From Acanthopleura granulata (Eukaryota > Mollusca > Polyplacophora > Chitonida > Chitonidae): a DNA stretch of 64,000 bases. Below, in pieces: positions 58,201-64,000 of this stretch. Every line of letters begins with the position of its first letter. Position 1 is the stretch's first letter. The notes under the pieces are model-generated. The model saw only the letters and a list, made by a program, of their open reading frames with translations, searched no databases and was not told where the DNA came from. Made by a program: the position numbers and the translations under genes. The stretch is taken from the NCBI GenBank assembly GCA_016165875.1, contig JABBOT010000004.1, forward strand, positions 20,552,007 through 20,616,006, given 5' to 3'.

Positions 58201-58379
58201 ACCCTACACGTCATTCAAACATCAATTTATACAAGCCATTTTATACTTCTAACGTATCTTACTATTCTCTGCAAATCAAAGGGCCTCGAATTTGGAACGC
58301 ATTGGCTATTGACTTAAAAATGTGTTCCTCACATTCTCTTTTCAAACGGCGTTTAAAGTCCCTTCACTCTACTGGTTAA
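55260..58379 (+). pseudogene. LINE ORF2: endonuclease and reverse transcriptase with two in-frame stops
   Basis: One frame runs about 1,039 codons but is broken by TAA at 56598-56600 and at 57018-57020. The N-terminal APE-type endonuclease keeps its motifs: LNARS, GISETW, IYRPPGK, MGDFNID, TLIDNIF and LSDHFPI. The reverse transcriptase keeps YRPISVLPCISKLLEKL, FLDLSKAFDTVDH, GVPQGSILGPLLF and the catalytic FADDT. FLGVIINEKLDWTSHI and an IWN-containing C-terminal region follow, ending at TAA 58377-58379. Motif wording and the short-repeat 3' tail suggest the CR1/L2 side of the Jockey superfamily. Both stops lie between endonuclease and RT, so the copy looks inactive but young. An upstream ATG at 55107 is also in frame. 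Confidence 0.9.
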
Positions 58380-58773
58380 TGGTGCAACTTTTGAGTCGGG
58401 TACGTCACAATGCTGTCAACGACATTACATTATGTGTGTGTGTTGAGGGTGCTACTGGTGAGCAATGTATTCTTATCTTAAAAATTAGCATAATGTCAAT
58501 AGACGTGAAATCGGGAATCATCTGTTGCTCTGAGATTAATGATATGATTGCGCATAATTTAGTGCTATGTAAACGGGTACTGGTAATCTTGTGCATGTCT
58601 ACAAGTGTGTATATAATCAATTATGTTCCTATATCCTCTATTCACCAAAAGTATATCTCCTGCCACCAATGAATTTATGACTATTTAGGGATAGAACAAG
58701 CCCTTCGGGGTTTTATTCCCGCCATTTACTTTGACATCTATCCTTTTCCAACCTGCTATTTTGTATTATGGTG

Positions 58774-58816
58774 AATAAATATTCTATTCTATTCTATTCT
58801 ATTCTATTCTATTCTA
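58774..58816 (+). repeat. (ATTCT)n tail of the LINE
   Basis: After GAATAAAT there are about seven ATTCT units, ending ATTCTATACG. Short tandem 3' tails of this kind are typical of CR1/L2-type elements and mark the 3' end of the insertion. Confidence 0.9.
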
Positions 58817-59801
58817 TACGACAGAACTAGGCAGACAACATGTGTCTCTGTAATGGACTAAGGCTCTAATCCGCACTTGATACCTTTTGGCCCCTGAAGA
58901 ATAATGCTGGTATCCGTTTATGATCTCGGTTCAAACTGGTCAGAATGCCTCTTCCTGTTGACGAGGTTGTCTTAATAGATATAAAATTTCCACCGACGAT
59001 GAACTCGCATTCCTGTCAGGATTAGGATGGATTCATGCAAAGAGGAGCAGTCAACAATTTCCAGTGATGACGAACAGACGTCATGAATGTTCTAGGCGGA
59101 TGAATAAAATCAGTTTCCAGATCGTGTACCAGTTTAGTATATATGGTGTCGATAATCAAATATTTATCTCAGTTGCGCTTTGATTGCAGCTGTTAATATT
59201 TACAAAATGGCGATCATTCTCAGTTCAGCATACCGCCCTCTAGCCATGTGGTACCACAAAATACCTGAACAAAAATGTCTCAGACGAATGTGCCTGCATT
59301 TATCATCAAAGTATTTACAATAAATAGGTTTTCCTAAACTCTAAATAAGAGCTTTTCCTTCAATCAGTACATGTACATGTACAATCATATTCTGAAAACT
59401 CGACTTTGCTCCAAGAAGATTTGCCTGGATGTCGTCAGTGGTGACATTCCCGAAAACACGAACACCAAAGCGCCTGAACCGTTTTATCCTTTCGAACTCT
59501 CGATGGGAGACCATCCATTCTGCATGATATGGAGTTATCACAGAAACATCTGATACGATAAACGCCTCTCCGCAATGATAACAATGTATCATGCGTTGAA
59601 CCCTGTTGCTTGATGTGTTCGTAGACACTTTACCATAGTAACATCTGACCAAGAGCTGCGAGATGCAACTTCCAAGTCTCCTCTGTGAGTGTCAGGAGAA
59701 TATCTATGAATTCCATGCATGCCCACCAGTTAGAGTAATTTGAATCTTCTTTGAACAGGGCACCTATCTAACGATTGTTATTGAATTTGAGGTGTTTCCA
59801 G

Positions 59802-59871
59802 ATCTTCTACGAGCTGCAGTGGAAACACGCTAATGAAGCTATGGACCTTTGGAAAACAGTTGTAACAGAGG
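59802..59871 (+). CDS. Candidate isolated exon, helical-repeat (PPR-like)
   Basis: A TTTCCAG acceptor precedes and a GTAAGG donor follows a 70-base open segment. It reads IFYELQWKHANEAMDLW, then KTVVTEG, which has the look of a pentatricopeptide or TPR helix pair (ANEAMDLW...EGK). No partner exon was recognised on either side, so it could be a gene relic or a chance match. Confidence 0.22.
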
Positions 59872-61416
59872 GTAAGGTTCCAGCTTTAATGCAGATGTCT
59901 TTGACACCACTGTTTTGCCATTGTCATATCAAGTTAAATCTAATATGCAAGTGATCATCATTACAGTTAATGGTGCACATCAACAGATTGGTCCATGTCA
60001 GTTATTTGGTCCTGCAGTACAAAGGTTCGTCTCCTGTACCCAGGATTGATCAAGTGCATCTGGCTACAACGTTTTGGAATTTCATAAAACAGATTGAATG
60101 TTATCACTGTATTGTTGCAATCAGCCGGAACAGGAAGTAATGGCATCAGACGTTACTTGTGTGCAACCACGAAGTGGTTGATCTTAAAGTTGATCCAATT
60201 TTTCTACATCAACATTGGCATTCTCATGGGGTCTTTGACTCCAGTTGAAATAGTTTTTGGACAAAGGATGAGTCAGGCGTTCTGTCTGTGAATTCCTCCG
60301 TTAGGATGAATCGTCCGGTAGAATTCCCAAGTGTGTGTGTACTGGTGATCCAAGCTGCCGAAATAGACATTGTGGCGCGTGAAAAGTATTCCAATATCTC
60401 CTCCAGCACATCTCTTTGATCAGATGATCCTAAGACAATACGACTAGGTTCATAAGGCCCAGTTGCACCACGGAAGTATCTGTTATCACACTGCTCGCAT
60501 TTTGGAGAATACTGATGCCAACAGTTGTGTTATTTTATCTTTTCTATTCTGTCTGAAATATCTTATCTTTCCTTTTGAAAATTATATTCGTTTTCTGTCA
60601 CAAAAACCCATCTTATATATTAGGTGGAGTGTTAGAAAATAAACATTGTTAAAAAGAGGATTAAGTAGTACTTTTGACCGCCATTTTGTTTTGCCGGTCA
60701 AAGTGAAATTGACACCCCTCTAGTGATGTGCTAAATGACCCATAGAACATCTCTAGCTAGCTGGTTTGTTTGTAAGAGAGAGATGCCAACAAACGACAAG
60801 ATAGCCTCTGCTGGCTGGCTGATTATGTCTTTATATTTCTTTCAAAAAATAACGAATTGAGTTTGTCAAAAGTGAACTGCTGGGCCTATATATGTAAAGG
60901 CCAAATACATATATAGATGACTTACACTCTCGGTCATTCTGGGTCCAGTTCAACTTAGAACTTCATGGTACAGTGTAGACAAATTGAAAGACACAAAGTC
61001 TTTGGTCATAGAACCAGCATGGCAGCGAGTGCAAGTCAGACTGAATGTTTTTTCATAGTCGATAGAATCGCTCGTAATATATAAGACAATATATAACACA
61101 ATCGGATTAATCTTGTAAAGATTTTACATGTGGGCTATATATAAAGTCATTCAGTGAATCAAATGTTGCTTTGTATGGATATTTTCAGTTCATTACTCTC
61201 CAAAGAATGTAAAGTGGATAAGTTTTAATATCTGAACTTGCATACAACACAATATAGGCTACAAGGCCTGATTGCAAATAAGAATAGTTACATAATGTGA
61301 AAATATTAGCCTAGTTTACATAACAGCCTATACACACCAGGTAGTGCAACAAGGAACGGTAACATAGTATTTTAATTTTATACATGAAAATATAGTTTTA
61401 TATATATATATATATA

Positions 61417-61468
61417 TAGTGATATATGAAGTGATATATATATATATATATCACTTCATATATCACTA
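61417..61468. repeat. Perfect 52-bp palindrome in a TA-rich run
   Basis: TAGTGATATATGAAGTGATA on the left is mirrored exactly by TATCACTTCATATATCACTA on the right, around a (TA)n centre at 61442/61443. A separate (TA)n run precedes it. It can form a cruciform and has no coding content. Confidence 0.92.
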
Positions 61469-63841
61469 AGTGCCCAAGGCAGTGGCAATTTGCACTTCAA
61501 ATTTGCACATCCACCTTTTCTCAACGCTTATATCTTTCATATGACAGTATAAGTTATTGCTCGAAAATCAATACAAAACCAGATACACGGCTTTGAAAGT
61601 TTCGAAGCCACCTCACAGTTTCCACCTTACACTGTTTATCACTGAGACAGTTGGCAAGTCATATCGCTTTCCCGCCAATATATCGGCCAGCTTGATGATA
61701 CTGCGCTATGCCCAGTGAGAAAGAGCAATCCCATCTCAGACTTAGCATGCTTTTTGTAAGAAATAAGGCAAAAAACATAGCCCGTGTAACAGGAAGTTTT
61801 TACTTGCACGTCTGAATCCACCACCTGCCATGCACAGACTGACTACTCTACTGATAGCTCGGTAGCTGTCAGAAAGCAAACAACTGGACCAGGGCACGTA
61901 TAGATATCTGTCAATAACCATGGCCTGGTTACCGTATAGTAAAGAAGACAAGGTTTGCGCAAAAACAAAGCAAACTTTTAGAAATGCATGCACAACATAC
62001 ACTGGGTGAGTCAATGGCAATTGCAGCGGAAGGCAGATAATTAAGAGAACATACACATCGTAAATATTCTTCGTAGCCATCCATACACTGTATTACACTA
62101 TATAGCATGTATATGTAAATGTGCCAAATGTGGTAAATCTGACTTCTGATATTATTTAAAAGCGCGCATGTCCTGTGTTTTTTCACACAGATCAACGATT
62201 TTCACCATACATACAGCACCTCTATAGTCCATTATACACAAGGATTTTCCACTTTACAGCTGTAAGAATTTTCTGTCACGAGACCTGTAAAAAACGGGGG
62301 AAATTGCGCTTTTTCGTATTTTGGTCGCAATTTGCGACAAACCTATACATCTCAGAAAGGAAATAAGACCAGAATCGTGATCAGGACGTCAAACTAAGTC
62401 AGATAGCATACATACAACATTGAAACACCCCCCCCCCCAAAAAAAAATCAGGTGATATAACTTCCGCTGTGTCAGCTAAAGCCTAATTTGCATAAACATT
62501 GCATTCTTTCTTCCAAATAGTCTCCATGGAACGCTTGAAACGCGTGATAAATTTCAAGTCAATCAGAGGTGGGGTTTTGAAGAAAATAACTGTTAAATGT
62601 TTTAACGTGAACCCAAAATAGCCGCCAGGTCACGTGACCGAGGACACCCAAATCTTTCTCGTCAGAATACATCTCCGGGTCTATCACCTACCTAAGTTTC
62701 CCGCATTTCTGTTTTGCCTTTTTAGCTGTAGAAGTGTTTCAATTTTGAAAAATGAAAAAATAGCGATTTTTTTTTTGGATTTGTACTACTTACGGTTTTC
62801 TGACGTCACTTCCAGCAGTGTAAAAGTTGTCTGCTTGTTTGTGATGATGTTAGGCATTAGGATTGCGTTTCTAGCTTCATTGGTTAATGAGATATACCCA
62901 CTTCCAACTTTGATGCCGTCACTTGCGGTTTGTAACAATTGCATATTCGGAATCAGCGTCCAAAACTGCATTACACTGAAGTATTCGCTGGACATTCATC
63001 TGAAGAAGTGTAGAAATTATTAGCAAAAAACAAAAAATGGGGTCACATGACATATTCATCCTACAACGAGCTTGTACAATTTTCAACCAAGAAAGTTCTC
63101 GTTCTCAAGCTCAGCAAGCCTAGTCTTTGTTCAACTTGAGTTTAAATTTCAGCTCAGTGGAATCAGGCGTCCCTGAGAAGAAGATTTTTTAAGGTTTTCA
63201 TCAAAATTCAAAATGACCGTCAAGTCACATGACAAAATCTCCTCAAACGCTACGATGCACAACTTCAAGTCATACAGACAAACATGTTAAAATTTCATAA
63301 ACTTCTGACCAATTGTTTTCTCTAAAAACGCGTCACAGTTTTGGTGAGAATAATAATAATAAAAACAAATAATCCGAAGCCTGAATGGCTTGACCCCCCT
63401 AATAATCCAAACAGACAAAATAGGATTCAAGCTTGAATGGCTTGAATTTACCAGGTGGGTACTTAGCCACATGAGTATTTATCGCATCGATGTTTTCGGC
63501 GATGAACAGATTCACCATCGGGGAATAAGTTCCTATGGAAACTGTTTCTCATGCCAACAATTTACTTAATGGATACTTCGCCAAATTGATATTTAACCTG
63601 GTGGCGGGCCTCCCTAAGGCCTCAACCAGGAGGCCACGACGCGTGATGCAGGATAACTGAGATGTCGCAGTTGAGAAAGTAACGCCCCCGTAGAGGAAAT
63701 CGAGCGGATGTTACCACGATGCGTGACCTTCGATTGCCATAATAAAGGGGACCGTACTTCGCACATAAAACAGTTTCTCGCCTCTTATGCTGGAGAGCGT
63801 AGGAACATCTGACGCGACATCGTGTTTCCGGTTTGTCTAAA

Positions 63842-63861
63842 ATGGCGTATCCCGAGGCCTC
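63842..63861 (+). CDS. Candidate first coding exon at window end
   Basis: TCTAAAATGGCGTATCCCGA starts an open frame (M-A-Y-P-E-A-) with A at -3 and G at +4. A strong donor GTAAGA follows at 63862. A TTCCGG (ETS-type) site lies about 15 bases upstream and the preceding 200 bases are comparatively CpG-rich, as at an invertebrate promoter. The rest of the gene would lie beyond the window; the product is unknown. Confidence 0.33.
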
Positions 63862-64000
63862 GTAAGAATTCCAGATTGAAAGGTAATTTATAAAGTTACC
63901 AAGCCCGTCATAAACATATGCCTACGCCTTAGCTTTGTATGGACCTTACTTACTTTGGTTATGCTTTTGTTTTTTTTTTCCTTTAAGTCCAGAGCCCACT

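Larger units (their letters stand above)
53500..58816 (+). mobile_element. CR1/L2-like non-LTR retrotransposon (LINE)
   Basis: This is a near full-length element: ORF1, about 0.9 kb spacer, ORF2, a 3' UTR of about 0.4 kb and a terminal (ATTCT)n tail. It has no LTRs and no poly(A). The 5' boundary is uncertain because no target duplication was found. The SINE family in the window might borrow such machinery, but its own 3' end does not match this element's, so no link is shown. Confidence 0.85.
58817..63841. other. Intergenic stretch with weak candidates
   Basis: Apart from the PPR-like exon and the palindrome listed separately, no gene is supported. Similar segments near 62520-62640 and 63195-63290 (AATTTCAAGTCAATCAG versus AACTTCAAGTCATACAG, and GCCAGGTCACGTGACC versus GTCAAGTCACATGAC) suggest a decayed dispersed repeat. 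A C-run followed by an A-run lies at 62429-62448. Confidence 0.45.

Noticed and set aside
59341..59652. Minus-strand open frame with CYHC and a spaced histidine, resembling a BIR-type zinc site
   Set aside because: The last zinc ligand is not cysteine, the N-terminal half of a BIR is absent and no splice context supports it.

Overview
The window is eukaryotic nuclear DNA, almost certainly from a marine invertebrate. Its genes are split by GT-AG introns, the intergenic DNA is AT-rich, and it is scattered with tRNA-derived SINEs, foldback elements and one non-LTR retrotransposon. The SINE type (tRNA-like head, 3' end reading GAGTACGGCGTAAAACACCAA and an A/T-rich tail) resembles repeats of lophotrochozoans such as molluscs and brachiopods. 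That placement is an inference from memory of such repeats, not a database result.

Three protein genes can be supported exon by exon. (1) 637-8472, plus strand: the last five recognisable exons of an adhesion-type GPCR, from TM4 to a short cytoplasmic tail; the 5' part lies before the window. (2) 13251-18922, minus strand: ribosomal protein uS10/RPS20 in four coding exons, the first holding only the start codon. (3) 24662-45803, plus strand: a complete TM9SF4 orthologue (nonaspanin) in 20 coding exons, about 614 residues, ending in a K-I-D COPI-type motif. Fainter coding signals are a decayed rhodopsin-class GPCR fragment near 9795-10075, possible first exons at 19451 and 63842, and one PPR-like exon at 59802-59871.

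Mobile DNA: a CR1/L2-like LINE (about 53.5-58.8 kb) has an intact ORF1 and an ORF2 whose endonuclease and RT motifs are intact but which is broken by two in-frame TAA codons. At least seven SINE copies and four 3' SINE fragments are present; one SINE (5634-6359) is split by a 486-bp GC-rich inverted-repeat element. Foldback or MITE-like elements sit at 7748-7897, 15444-15873 and 16845-17413, the last two inside RPS20 introns. TM9SF4 intron 14 holds a mosaic of two degenerate tandem repeats of about 140-158 bp and a 179-bp tandem duplication.

The genes do not form a functional unit; they are neighbours on a chromosome. The most distinctive unexplained signals are a dense cluster of TGACGTC (CRE-like) sites just before the last GPCR exon, the nested hyper-palindromic element in the SINE, and the long inverted repeat in RPS20 intron 2. 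I see no convincing new gene system. The long stretches 10.1-13.2 kb, 19.5-24.6 kb, 50.3-53.5 kb and 58.8-63.8 kb hold mainly repeats and weak candidates.
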